A DNA stretch of 64,000 nucleotides from Shewanella litoralis (GTDB lineage: Bacteria > Pseudomonadota > Gammaproteobacteria > Enterobacterales > Shewanellaceae). How positions within the stretch are numbered: position 1 is the stretch's first letter; each line of letters opens with the position of its first letter. The stretch spans positions 56,024 through 120,023 of the forward strand of contig NZ_WSRZ01000016.1 of assembly GCF_009828585.1 (NCBI RefSeq), given 5' to 3'. This document shows, in pieces, positions 1 through 9,182 of the stretch. A program made the position numbers and the translations under genes. The notes under the pieces are model-generated. The model saw only the letters and a program-made list of their open reading frames with translations. It was not told the origin of the DNA and searched no databases.

Positions 1-1
1 G

Positions 2-1069
2 CTGTTAGCTGAAGTAGGCGATAGCTGGGAACAAATGATAAGCCTGACTGACCAGCAGTACTTCGCTGTAGATATGATATTAGCGAATGACCAAGTAGTT
101 ATAGAAGGCGGAGCTGGAACTGGTAAAACGCTGGTTGCTGCTAGAGCTTGTGAAATACTCGATGCAAAAGACGTTTCTGTGTTATTTGTTTGCCGCAGTC
201 CAGTACTGGCGTCATTTGTTAAAGGCCGCTTATCGAGAACCCGTGTTCATGTAATTAACTTTGCCAGTTTAAAGAGTCGAGTCGAGAAGGGCGACATCCC
301 AAAGTTTACAGCTCTGGTGATAGATGAAGGCCAAGATATGCTGGATATAGATAGCATTGAAGTGTTGGACCGTTTATTTGATGGCGGGTTGAGTAAGGGT
401 TGTTGGTATTTCTTTATGGACCCCAATAATCAGGGATCGCTTTATGCAGATATTGACAGAAGTGCTCTCGACTATTTGAAAGATTGCAGTTTTAAAATCC
501 CTCTTAAGCGTAATTGTCGAAATACTCGCCAGATCGCAGAACACACTTTGATGTATACGGGGGGAGATATTGGTAATTGTCCCATAAATGCAGATGGCCT
601 CCCCGTTATATGGAAAAACCTTAATTATGATTCAGAGCAAGCGCAGATCGAGTTGATAGAAACCCAACTAGATCAATGGATTAATGAAGAAAGTGTTTCT
701 CCTGGAGATATCACCTTACTATCACCGTGTACGTACGAGGATAGTGTGGCTCACAAACTGGATAAACGCTGGAGGCGAAAAATTGTTGTTATCAATGAAA
801 GCTTTGGTGAACGATGGATGGATACACAATTGCTTTTCAGCAACATTCGTGACTTTAAAGGGCTTGAAAATCGTTATGTGATGCTTATTGATAATGATGT
901 TTTGGTTGAGCAGCCATATTCAATCAACTTGTTATACGTAGCAATGACACGAGCCAATGCAGTTTTGTGGATGGCAATCCCTAACAATAAAAAGGCTTGG
1001 TTTGATCAACAGCGCATTGATAATGCATTGTCGGTTTTAGAGTATGCAAAGGTGAAAAGGAATGGATAA
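2..1069 (+). CDS. UvrD-like (SF1) ATPase/helicase, 5' end outside the window
   Basis: A UvrD/Rep-type ATPase at the head of a defence operon. Counting from the ATG at base 35, it has Walker A GGAGTGKT at about residues 25-32, Walker B IDEGQD at 96-101, a motif IV-like RNCRNTRQIAEH, FKGLENRYVML and the motif VI-like YVAMTRAN. The frame is open from that ATG back to base 2, encoding LLAEVGDSWEQ with no stop, so the true start lies upstream of the window. Proteins with this core (LTDQQYFAVD then the P-loop) often carry an N-terminal NERD nuclease-related domain; that domain is expected but not seen here. The 3' end overlaps the next gene by 8 bases, which suggests translational coupling. Confident about the ATPase class, unsure of the complete domain layout. 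Confidence 0.85.
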   Translation: MLAEVGDSWEQMISLTDQQYFAVDMILANDQVVIEGGAGTGKTLVAARACEILDAKDVSVLFVCRSPVLASFVKGRLSRTRVHVINFASLKSRVEKGDIPKFTALVIDEGQDMLDIDSIEVLDRLFDGGLSKGCWYFFMDPNNQGSLYADIDRSALDYLKDCSFKIPLKRNCRNTRQIAEHTLMYTGGDIGNCPINADGLPVIWKNLNYDSEQAQIELIETQLDQWINEESVSPGDITLLSPCTYEDSVAHKLDKRWRRKIVVINESFGERWMDTQLLFSNIRDFKGLENRYVMLIDNDVLVEQPYSINLLYVAMTRANAVLWMAIPNNKKAWFDQQRIDNALSVLEYAKVKRNG

Positions 1070-4000
1070 AAATATGGAATTGAAAAGACAGTTATCCAGC
1101 GATCGTAATAATGTAGTTGAATATCTTCAATCACAGTTGGTGGGGCCTTCAAATGGGAATGATGAAACTTTACTAAAAAAAGATGCTCCTCATACCTATT
1201 ACCTAATGGGGGCTCTTTTCCCCCAAGGAGCTGGCATCAAGAACCTAGAGGAGGGGGAAGAGGAGAATCAACTAAATGATGATCCTATTGCGATGGCTTA
1301 TCAACTCAAACCTGCTTCTGTAGGCCTGTCATTTTATGTTGAGAGTGATGAGACGGTGCCTGAAGTCAGCGTGGAGCTTGCTGCAGCAACCTACACATTG
1401 AATGAAAAGCAATGGCTGAGAAGAGCTCTAGCTACACTTGAATCACCTGAACCTCATATTTTAACGCAGGGTGCAGGAAGAAAAATACCCAACGTACTGG
1501 GTGGACGTGCTGAGCTCGTTTCGACTTGGCGAAGTATGAGTAAAGGCTGGTTAGTTACCGTTACTCTAGTTAATTCACGTCATGTTATCGAAAATAAACT
1601 AGATCCTGAAGATGTTATCCATCAGGTATGGTTCCGCTGCTCTACACCCAATGGCCATATTGGTACTTATCCTTCGCCCAATCGTTATTCTTGGGATAAA
1701 GAAGAGGAAGAGTTGGCACTGATTTATCAGCATAAAAAAACCTTTGCTATTGGTCATGGCTGTGCACCGATGTGGCCGATAGTTAAACAGCAGGCTTTTG
1801 TGGCAAGTATTGAGACGTCTTTTATTCCGCAATATGAGGTACCACCGGTTACATCTGAATTGGCTGATGATCATGCGCTTAAGCACAGTGATGTCTTCTC
1901 TCTTCAGTATTTAGCCAATGATTCGATTGAATGGGAGCAAAAGAAACTAAAATTGGAAGCATTTATTCTCAGCTATACCGACTGGGTTAAAAATGAAAGT
2001 GAGAGAAAGATCCCAGCAGGACTGAGTGAGGCATCAAAACGAATTTTGTCTCGGTTGGATACCGCAGTTGAAAGAATGAATAAAGGTCTGAGTTTTTTAT
2101 GTGATAACCCTGGAGCAAGGAGTTGTTTTGTCTTGGCTAACCGAATCATGTTGATGCAGATGATACATTCTGATGATGCCTTTGGCGGCACTATGCGTCA
2201 TGCGAATAGTTTTGATATTACAGTACCCGACTATATGGATTCAATATGGGGGAAATTTCGTTGGCGTCCATTCCAGTTGGCGTTTCAGTTGTTGGCGATT
2301 GAATCTATAGGTAATAGCAATTCTGACGACCGTGAGGTTGCTGACTTGATCTGGTTTCCTACCGGTGGAGGTAAAACAGAAGCATATTTGGCTGTATCAG
2401 TATTTGAGTTATTCCATCGCCGATATCAACATGGCGACTCCGGTGGTGGTACTGCTATTATTCTGCGTTATACGTTGCGCCTTTTAACCACACAACAATT
2501 TCAACGTGCAGCGACAATGATAAGTGCTTGTGAAGTAATTAGAAAGGCTGATGCTGAACAGTGGGGTGACGAACCTTTTAGCCTAGGACTTTGGGTCGGA
2601 GGTAGCACTACACCTAATTACCTAGATTCTGATTCGGAACAATCGTTGGGTTCCTATCAGAAATATAAGATGGTGCGTGAGCAGTCCCGGCCGGAGAACC
2701 CGTTCCAATTAGTGCAGTGTCCTTGGTGCGGGACCCGTATTGTGCCGGAGGTTCAAAGTCAAGAACCAAAGGATTATGGGATTAGAGCTAGTGCTGCCAG
2801 TTTCAGTTTTTTCTGTCCTTCAAAAAAATGTACTTTTAATAAGCTCTTGCCTATTCAGGTGATAGACGAAGCGCTTTATGAAAAGCCTCCATCATTTTTG
2901 ATAGGCACTATCGATAAATTTGCTCGACTGGCTTGGCGGGATGAACCTAGCGCATTTTTTTCTGGTGGGAAGCATAAGCGCCGACCACCATCTATGGTAC
3001 TACAAGATGAGTTACATTTAATATCTGGGCCTCTGGGTACTATAGCTGGTGTGTATGAAGCTGCTATGGACGTTGTAATGAAGCAGCATGGTGCAAACCC
3101 AAAATATATTGCAGCAACTGCAACAATTCGTCGTGCAGAAGAGCAAGTTCGACGTTTGTATGCCCGTGATTGTATGGTTTTCCCTCCAACTGGCATAACG
3201 GCTGAAGATTCATTCTTTTCCAGAGAAGAAGCATCCAGTGAAACTAACCCCGGGCGCTTATATGTAGGTGTGATGGGGCAATATCATACGCCGGTAACTT
3301 CACTGGTTCACACCAGTGCAGCATTGGCGCAATCGGCCATTGATGTAAAGTTATCAAAGCAAGCTGCAGACGGTTATTGGACGCAGATTATTTTCCATAA
3401 TAGTCGGCGGGAGCTAGGTAAAACAATGACTATGTCGTTGGATGATATTCCTAAAAGGGCGGAGGTTATAGCTTTACATGCCGCACATTCAAGAAAAATT
3501 CAGCCTATCGAAATGTCGGCCAATATATCGTCGAGGGAAATCCCTGAGATATTGGAAGCACTTAAAGCGCCTAAGGGGAATGCATTAGCTATTGACTGTT
3601 TACCTTGTACTAATATGTTTTCTGTTGGTGTTGATGTAAAGCGATTAGGGCTTATTCTGATGAATGGACAACCCAAAACAACATCGGAGTATATTCAGGC
3701 TTCTTCACGAGTTGGGCGTGATCTTATTCCAGGTTTAGTTGTAGCGTTCTATCCAAATAACAAGTCTAGGGACCGTTCACAGTATGAATCGTTTATCCCC
3801 TACCATCAGGCGCTTTATCGTGCGGTCGAGCCTACGAGTGTTACACCTTATGCACTGCCGTCTATGGAGCGAGCCTTACATGCGGCGTTGGCTATTGTCA
3901 TGCGTTATTGTGCTGGTTTGTCTGGTAATGAAGGCGCAAAACATTTTGATAAATATAAACCTGAAATTGCTCTGGCTATTAATGCCCTTCGGCAAAGAAT

Positions 4001-4274
4001 GTTGCTGGCTGAACCTCACGACAGTAAAACTCAGGCTGGTATAAATCTATACCTTGATATCTGCATTGCTGCTTGGCAGGAAAAGGCCGAACTATCAAGA
4101 CAGAGCGGCATTCAGTTACGGTATGACGTCAAGTCATCACCGAACTTAGACCCCTTACTTATAGACTATAGGCCGGGAGCTGCTACAAAACCTGAAATTC
4201 CATGGCCCACATTGAATTCAATGCGGAATGTAGACAGTGATTGCAAAGTGTATGTATGGGGAGAAACAAAATGA
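1062..4274 (+). CDS. drmA: DrmA-like SF2 helicase of a DISARM-type defence system
   Basis: A 1070-residue helicase resembling DrmA, which with DrmB forms the DNA-binding core of DISARM. The N-terminus (VVEYLQSQLVGP, then YLMGALFPQG) matches my memory of DrmA. Helicase motifs are Walker A FPTGGGKTE around residues 432-440, a DELH box at 649-652, TAT motif III at 686-688, and motif VI QASSRVGRD at 879-887. Two cysteine pairs (C553/C556 and C585/C590) sit between the P-loop and the DELH box and probably bind zinc. It overlaps the upstream ATPase by 8 bases and the downstream DrmB-like gene by 4 bases (ATGA). The family call comes from motif and neighbour recognition, not from a search. Confidence 0.85.
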   Translation: MDKNMELKRQLSSDRNNVVEYLQSQLVGPSNGNDETLLKKDAPHTYYLMGALFPQGAGIKNLEEGEEENQLNDDPIAMAYQLKPASVGLSFYVESDETVPEVSVELAAATYTLNEKQWLRRALATLESPEPHILTQGAGRKIPNVLGGRAELVSTWRSMSKGWLVTVTLVNSRHVIENKLDPEDVIHQVWFRCSTPNGHIGTYPSPNRYSWDKEEEELALIYQHKKTFAIGHGCAPMWPIVKQQAFVASIETSFIPQYEVPPVTSELADDHALKHSDVFSLQYLANDSIEWEQKKLKLEAFILSYTDWVKNESERKIPAGLSEASKRILSRLDTAVERMNKGLSFLCDNPGARSCFVLANRIMLMQMIHSDDAFGGTMRHANSFDITVPDYMDSIWGKFRWRPFQLAFQLLAIESIGNSNSDDREVADLIWFPTGGGKTEAYLAVSVFELFHRRYQHGDSGGGTAIILRYTLRLLTTQQFQRAATMISACEVIRKADAEQWGDEPFSLGLWVGGSTTPNYLDSDSEQSLGSYQKYKMVREQSRPENPFQLVQCPWCGTRIVPEVQSQEPKDYGIRASAASFSFFCPSKKCTFNKLLPIQVIDEALYEKPPSFLIGTIDKFARLAWRDEPSAFFSGGKHKRRPPSMVLQDELHLISGPLGTIAGVYEAAMDVVMKQHGANPKYIAATATIRRAEEQVRRLYARDCMVFPPTGITAEDSFFSREEASSETNPGRLYVGVMGQYHTPVTSLVHTSAALAQSAIDVKLSKQAADGYWTQIIFHNSRRELGKTMTMSLDDIPKRAEVIALHAAHSRKIQPIEMSANISSREIPEILEALKAPKGNALAIDCLPCTNMFSVGVDVKRLGLILMNGQPKTTSEYIQASSRVGRDLIPGLVVAFYPNNKSRDRSQYESFIPYHQALYRAVEPTSVTPYALPSMERALHAALAIVMRYCAGLSGNEGAKHFDKYKPEIALAINALRQRMLLAEPHDSKTQAGINLYLDICIAAWQEKAELSRQSGIQLRYDVKSSPNLDPLLIDYRPGAATKPEIPWPTLNSMRNVDSDCKVYVWGETK

Positions 4275-6118
4275 GTATTGATAGAACGGTTAGGCGAGCG
4301 CAAACCATTACGCCATTTGGGGTTGGTGGTATTTATGACTTTGGTTCTGAATCTTTCGTGGGCATGGATACTACTAAATGGAAAATTAAGGGTGACCCCG
4401 ATGTTCGATTACCCCGTTTAGAGCGTATTTTAAAAGTACAGGGATTTAGAGCTGCACCAGTCGCTGGTCAGGCACTTTTCCCTGGAGCCTACAGAAGTGG
4501 TAGCCCTGTACCATATTTACGTTTTCCCAGTTGGTTATTTTGTCCAAATTGCAGGGCAGTGAAGCAATGGTTTGCACGCATGGAAAAAGATGGAGAACAC
4601 CCATCCTGTGAGTCTTGTGGGAAAAAAAACCATCTAGTCCCTATGCGTTTTATGGCGGTATGTAAAGGAGGTCATCTTACCGATATACCTTGGGATAAGT
4701 GGGCGCATATAGGTACCCGAAGTAATTGTAATAATCCACGTTTAGAATTTAAATCCGATCCGAAACGTGGCGCTGGATTACAATCTCTAGTCGTTGCATG
4801 TTTGAACTGTAAATCCGAAAATGATTTAGAGCGTTTACCGTTTAAAGATTCTTTGACAGGGGTTATGAAAGGGTGCAAGGGGACTCACCCATGGCAAAGT
4901 GGAGACCTAGCGGAATCCTGTGATCAAGTTCCTCAAGTGGTACAGAGGGGTTCTAGTAATGCCTATTATCCCGTTGTCGCATCGGCGATTGATATCCGAG
5001 TGGGGGAGAAGAAAGAAGATTCACTTTTTGATCTGATAAGGATTCACCCTCAGTGGCAACCACTGGTTGCACTTAAGGAGCATCTTCAGTCCTATGACGA
5101 GCCGGTGGCCTCAACGTTTATCGGTCCTATTGTCGCAGATGAAAAGTTACAAAAACTCAATGTAACAGCAGAGATTGTTTGGGAATGCCTGTTTGATACA
5201 AGGCAAGAGGGAGGTGCTTTACCAAGAGCTAATGAAGATGAAAGCCTCCTGATTGACGAATGGAAAGCTTTTCTTAACCCCCCTGAAAGTCTACCAGGTG
5301 CTGAGTTTATCGCTGAGAAAGCTAATTTGGATGACTTTATAACACAGTTGCCAGATGATGAATTGCAGTCTTGGACTGAATTCCGAAGATTAATAGCACA
5401 GGTCACACTAGCCAAAAAACTGAGAATTGTTCGCGCACTGAAAGGTTTTACTCGGTTAGACCCAAATTACGAAAATATGGTTACTCCCTCGCTAGGTGCA
5501 AGTATCAACTGGTTACCCGCGAATGAAATTTATGGTGAAGGTATTTTTATTGCACTGGATTCTGAGGCTTTAGATAGTTGGGAGAAGCGGCTACCTGAGC
5601 AGGTACTTGCTGGCATGCGTAGCGCTAGGAATCGTTCCACTTTAGGTTTTTTACCTGAGGTTACAGATCGATTCGTCTTATTGCATACTTTATCTCACTT
5701 ACTAATTCGTCAATTATGCTTTGAGTGTGGTTATTCTTCTTCATCATTATCAGAACGTATTTACAGCGATGAAAAAGAAGAAATGGCTGGAATATTGATC
5801 TATACAGCTTCCGCTGACAGTGAAGGTGCATTGGGTGGGTTGGTAAGAGAAGGATCTCCCGATAGGCTCTACAGCACTCTTAAAACCGCATTATTCCGTT
5901 CAAACTGGTGCTCTAGTGATCCAATTTGCAGTGAGATGGAACAACAGGGAGTGCAAGGTCTTAACAAGTCTGCTTGTCATGCTTGCACCTTGGTTGCCGA
6001 GACCAGTTGTGATCATGCTAATAGTTTGCTTGACCGTTCAGTTATTATAGGCACCGATGATACTCCGACAATAGGATATTTTAACTCTTTTATATCTTTA
6101 ATTGAGGACTCAATTTAA
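4271..6118 (+). CDS. drmB: DrmB-like protein with DUF1998 domain
   Basis: A 615-residue protein, the second core DISARM component. The N-terminus RTVRRAQTITPFGVGGIYDF is characteristic of DrmB. A cysteine-rich zinc-binding-like region follows (C91/C94, C113/C116, then VCKGGH with C131 and H135, and W141/W144). The C-terminal part is DUF1998-like: LLHTLSHLLIRQL near 470-480, then C547, C553, ACHAC near 568-572 and ETSCDHAN near 577-584. The start at 4271 is preferred over an upstream in-frame ATG because GGGGAGA precedes it and it makes an ATGA overlap with the DrmA-like stop. In DISARM, DrmB partners DrmA; acting with the flanking ATPases is inference. Confidence 0.85.
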   Translation: MSIDRTVRRAQTITPFGVGGIYDFGSESFVGMDTTKWKIKGDPDVRLPRLERILKVQGFRAAPVAGQALFPGAYRSGSPVPYLRFPSWLFCPNCRAVKQWFARMEKDGEHPSCESCGKKNHLVPMRFMAVCKGGHLTDIPWDKWAHIGTRSNCNNPRLEFKSDPKRGAGLQSLVVACLNCKSENDLERLPFKDSLTGVMKGCKGTHPWQSGDLAESCDQVPQVVQRGSSNAYYPVVASAIDIRVGEKKEDSLFDLIRIHPQWQPLVALKEHLQSYDEPVASTFIGPIVADEKLQKLNVTAEIVWECLFDTRQEGGALPRANEDESLLIDEWKAFLNPPESLPGAEFIAEKANLDDFITQLPDDELQSWTEFRRLIAQVTLAKKLRIVRALKGFTRLDPNYENMVTPSLGASINWLPANEIYGEGIFIALDSEALDSWEKRLPEQVLAGMRSARNRSTLGFLPEVTDRFVLLHTLSHLLIRQLCFECGYSSSSLSERIYSDEKEEMAGILIYTASADSEGALGGLVREGSPDRLYSTLKTALFRSNWCSSDPICSEMEQQGVQGLNKSACHACTLVAETSCDHANSLLDRSVIIGTDDTPTIGYFNSFISLIEDSI

Positions 6119-7290
6119 TGCGTTTGCCAAAACGATCTGAATTAAGTGTTCAGCAGGAAGATTTTTTGATGGAGGCTCCTTTTGATCGACCAGTATTGTG
6201 TGTTGGTCCGCCAGGTACTGGTAAGACTGTTTTGGCACTTTATCGTGGAGCAATGTTAAATAAAAAGGGGGAAAATGTTGACTTTATTATGCACAGTAAG
6301 TTGTTGAATCGGTATGTTGAGCGTTCCGTTGAAGAGCTTGATATGGATTTTGATTCAAAAACTTGGCATTCGTGGGTATATAGTTTGTGGCAAAAAGGCA
6401 ATGGCCGCTCTAAGTTTCCGGAACTCGAAAAATATCTACCTGACTTTATAAAGGCTATTAGCTTGGTAAAGGAGGGGAAAACCACGAAGTTAAAGAATAT
6501 GTATTGGGAACACCTCATTATTGATGAAGGCCAAGACTTCCCAAAAGAGTTTTATTTGTTTCTAACGGTTTTGCGACATGAAGAAAATATGCTTGCTGGA
6601 CGACGGACACCAGCAATCACCATATTTGCTGATGAGAATCAACGTATGGAAGAGACACGGAATTCTACGATTCGAGATATACAGAGTTACACTCCGGATA
6701 TTGTTAAATACGAAGTGACCTTCAATTATCGTAATTCTGGGCCAATTGCAAATCTGGCTAGTTATTTTTATGTAGGATTGTCTACTGGGATTCCTGATGC
6801 ACATAAAAATCCGATCGGCTTAATGCCCCAAATTCGACGGTTTGATAGTCTCGAAGATGAACTACAATCAGTAGTGAGTTGGTTGCATAACAATGATGAT
6901 CTTTCCGTCGGTATTATTGTACCTGATAGGACGGTGCAAAATAGAATTGTTAATATTATTAGTCCGTTGGCAGCAAAAAAAAATTTTAAGGTTCAAAAGT
7001 ACTCTTCAGGTACTGATGCAAATACAATAGATTTTTATACTAATCGAACTATAACAGTAGTTTGTGATAAAAGTTGTAAAGGATTGGAGTTTGATAGTGT
7101 TTTCATCCCACAGATCCAATGTTATAAAACTGATGGAGCTAATGAAGACTTTTTTAAAATGAAGATGTATGTGATGGTCAGTAGAGCAAGAAGTTACCTT
7201 CAATTCTCCTTCTCTGAGTGTACTGAAAGTCCACAAGTATTAAAAATGTTACCTACTCCAGAACAGGAGCTTCTCAAATGGAGAATATAA
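6118..7290 (+). CDS. Second UvrD-like (SF1) ATPase in the defence operon
   Basis: A 390-residue protein with an SF1 helicase layout: Walker A GPPGTGKT at residues 30-37, Walker B IIDEGQD at 134-140, ADENQRM at 171-177, NYRNSGPI at 203-210, CKGLEFDSVFI around 320-330 and motif VI-like VMVSRARSY at 352-360. It is shorter than typical UvrD/Rep helicases (about 700 residues) and seems to lack the large 1B/2B insertions, so it may be a compact ATPase rather than a processive helicase. Its start codon overlaps the DrmB-like stop by one base (TAATG), and its end overlaps the next gene by 13 bases. It is distinct in sequence from the ATPase at the head of the operon. It occupies the place where drmC would often be found, but it has no phospholipase D HKD motif. 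Confidence 0.8.
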   Translation: MRLPKRSELSVQQEDFLMEAPFDRPVLCVGPPGTGKTVLALYRGAMLNKKGENVDFIMHSKLLNRYVERSVEELDMDFDSKTWHSWVYSLWQKGNGRSKFPELEKYLPDFIKAISLVKEGKTTKLKNMYWEHLIIDEGQDFPKEFYLFLTVLRHEENMLAGRRTPAITIFADENQRMEETRNSTIRDIQSYTPDIVKYEVTFNYRNSGPIANLASYFYVGLSTGIPDAHKNPIGLMPQIRRFDSLEDELQSVVSWLHNNDDLSVGIIVPDRTVQNRIVNIISPLAAKKNFKVQKYSSGTDANTIDFYTNRTITVVCDKSCKGLEFDSVFIPQIQCYKTDGANEDFFKMKMYVMVSRARSYLQFSFSECTESPQVLKMLPTPEQELLKWRI

Positions 7291-8948
7291 TTGATATGCA
7301 AGGGCTACATTTAAGTCACTCAAATGAAGATCGCTGTTATTTCATAACTAGCCAGCGAAACTTAATGTCCTTTCTTGGTGCCGGGATGATTGTCCCAGCT
7401 AGCAGTCAGTTTCGGTATAAAGAAGACAGTAGGCAACGTTTCGATGGTTTAATACCTTTTTGGAAAGGAGGGATCCCTGCGTTAAAAGAGAGCATGGGGT
7501 GGGTTGATAGAAAGCGGATGGTAGTTCTTGAATATTATATTGATGATATTAGGATATTTGCTGATAATTTTATAGTGGCAGAAAACATAAATCTGATGGT
7601 CGTGAACGCACCTATTCCACTATTGAATGTTGTTACCGTATATCTAGACTCAGATGAAGAGATTAAAGATTTTGTTATGCGCTTACCAAGTGACGTCATA
7701 GTTGAATCTAAATTATTCAAAGCCTTACCAAGTTTCAAACCCATATATGAAGAGCCTCTAGAGGAAATGAAAGGGGTAGTAGATATTGCTCCAAAAGTAT
7801 CTTTTATTGATTCGTTTGGGGGAGGAGTAAGGGCTTTAAATCACTTAAATTCCCTGCATTTAGAAAATAATTCATACTTATCAGGTCTACTTTTATGTTG
7901 TTTGGATCATTATGGTTATAAAGCATTATGTTCACCTAATAGTTATCCTTTAGAGTGTAAAACAGAAATTTCAGATTCGGCCAAATGTATCATTCATCGA
8001 TTATTACCAATACTCCAAGGAGTGAAAGTTGAGGAAGGGTATGATCAGTTTTATATTTTGGAAAGGCTCGAAGCATCCCTTCATCAAGAGGGCGAAAACT
8101 TCTCTGCTGAAGTTGATGAGTGGTTAACCTATGTAAGAAGAGTGTTAGAAGCAGATATTGAAGCTCCTGTTTTAGCTGATGATGGTGATCTATTTAAAAG
8201 AGCTATCCTTTTATTTTTGTTGCGTCCAAACTTATCTAGGCTAAAAGGATCTGCTGACTCTGCAATATCACCGGGTCCAATAGTTTTGTCTATTGCGGTT
8301 TTCTTTGCTGGGTATACTGACGGGTTGTGTCGATTAGATGCTGAATATAAAGGTCATTATGAAGAGTTTAACCAGTTTGCGAAGTTACTGATAGACAGCC
8401 TATGGAATAACTTTGAAGTAGTTATAAATATTTCTTGCTTGCAACAATCAGATAATAGTTCTTCTTTAATATATGAGTTAAATAACCAAGCGAGACAGCA
8501 AGTATTTAGTACAAAGTTTATGATATTGGATCAGGTTTTTAATTTATTAAAATTAGCTGGTTACGAGTTAATATTTGATCGTCAAAAACAAGAGTTATTG
8601 TATGATTTTAACTTGGAAGGTGGTCGGCATCAGGTTGTTTACATTGAAATGATGAAACCGAAGGTTGAAGGTTTAAATATAGTTAAAATAGTTTCACCAT
8701 GTTTAGATCTTAGTGGGAGTAAACTAAAATCATTAACAAAAAATGTTGCTGTTGATTTTCTTAAACGAAATAGCTCTGATTCAATGTTTTGTTCTTTTGC
8801 TTTCAGTGAAAAACGACAGGCTATAGTAGCTCAATCATTACAGGTTGTTAATACCTTGAATGGAGAGGATCTCATTGCTTTTTTAAAGCATATTGCTGAA
8901 GTGGCAGATGAATTTGAAAGAGATATTCTTGGAAAGGATTATTTTTAG
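7278..8948 (+). CDS. Unassigned 556-residue protein, last gene of the DISARM-like operon
   Basis: I do not recognise this family. No Walker motifs, HKD, nuclease signatures, cysteine clusters or membrane segments stand out. The N-terminal ~60 residues (YFITSQRNLMSFLGAGMIVP, then FDGLIPFWKGGIP) look like a compact domain. The middle is mixed and partly helical, and the C-terminus ends in an acidic helix (HIAEVADEFERDILG). Codon use is AT-rich compared with the core genes. It overlaps the preceding ATPase gene by 13 bases, so it is almost certainly part of the same operon and probably of the same system. It could correspond in position to drmE or another accessory subunit, but nothing in the sequence proves this. 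Confidence 0.75.
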   Translation: MENIIDMQGLHLSHSNEDRCYFITSQRNLMSFLGAGMIVPASSQFRYKEDSRQRFDGLIPFWKGGIPALKESMGWVDRKRMVVLEYYIDDIRIFADNFIVAENINLMVVNAPIPLLNVVTVYLDSDEEIKDFVMRLPSDVIVESKLFKALPSFKPIYEEPLEEMKGVVDIAPKVSFIDSFGGGVRALNHLNSLHLENNSYLSGLLLCCLDHYGYKALCSPNSYPLECKTEISDSAKCIIHRLLPILQGVKVEEGYDQFYILERLEASLHQEGENFSAEVDEWLTYVRRVLEADIEAPVLADDGDLFKRAILLFLLRPNLSRLKGSADSAISPGPIVLSIAVFFAGYTDGLCRLDAEYKGHYEEFNQFAKLLIDSLWNNFEVVINISCLQQSDNSSSLIYELNNQARQQVFSTKFMILDQVFNLLKLAGYELIFDRQKQELLYDFNLEGGRHQVVYIEMMKPKVEGLNIVKIVSPCLDLSGSKLKSLTKNVAVDFLKRNSSDSMFCSFAFSEKRQAIVAQSLQVVNTLNGEDLIAFLKHIAEVADEFERDILGKDYF

Positions 8949-9125
8949 CAAGCATGCAATACACAGGGTAAGAACGTGAACGTTTTTCATACTGATTAAG
9001 TATGCTTTTAGAGCTATATTTGTTCAGTACGTTATCACTTCATGAATGATTGGAAGTTATTGAGTATTGAAATTATTCATAGTGTTCAAAAAACGCACAC
9101 TCATGCGGTTGCCCTGATACAACAT

Positions 9126-9155
9126 ACTAGCTTAGCCATTCCAAATTAAGCTAGT
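9126..9155. terminator. Bidirectional hairpin between the defence operon and the methyltransferase
   Basis: A perfect 9-bp inverted repeat (ACTAGCTTA / TAAGCTAGT) with a 12-base loop, followed on the + strand by TTTTGTT. It lies in the 234-base gap between two convergent genes, the usual place for a shared terminator. The rest of the gap shows no ORF or other strong feature. Confidence 0.5.
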
Positions 9156-9182
9156 TTTGTTACGAGCTTATACAAATATTAA

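Noticed and set aside
684-881. 65-codon frame inside the first ATPase gene
   Set aside because: Lies in another frame of a gene with complete ATPase motifs and has no start signal of its own.
6118-7290. Possible DrmC in the position after DrmB
   Set aside because: No HKD phospholipase motif; Walker motifs and a UvrD-like motif VI show it is an SF1 ATPase.
8949-9182. Possible transfer origin in the gap after the defence operon
   Set aside because: Only a terminator-like hairpin is visible; I cannot match any part to a known oriT from memory.
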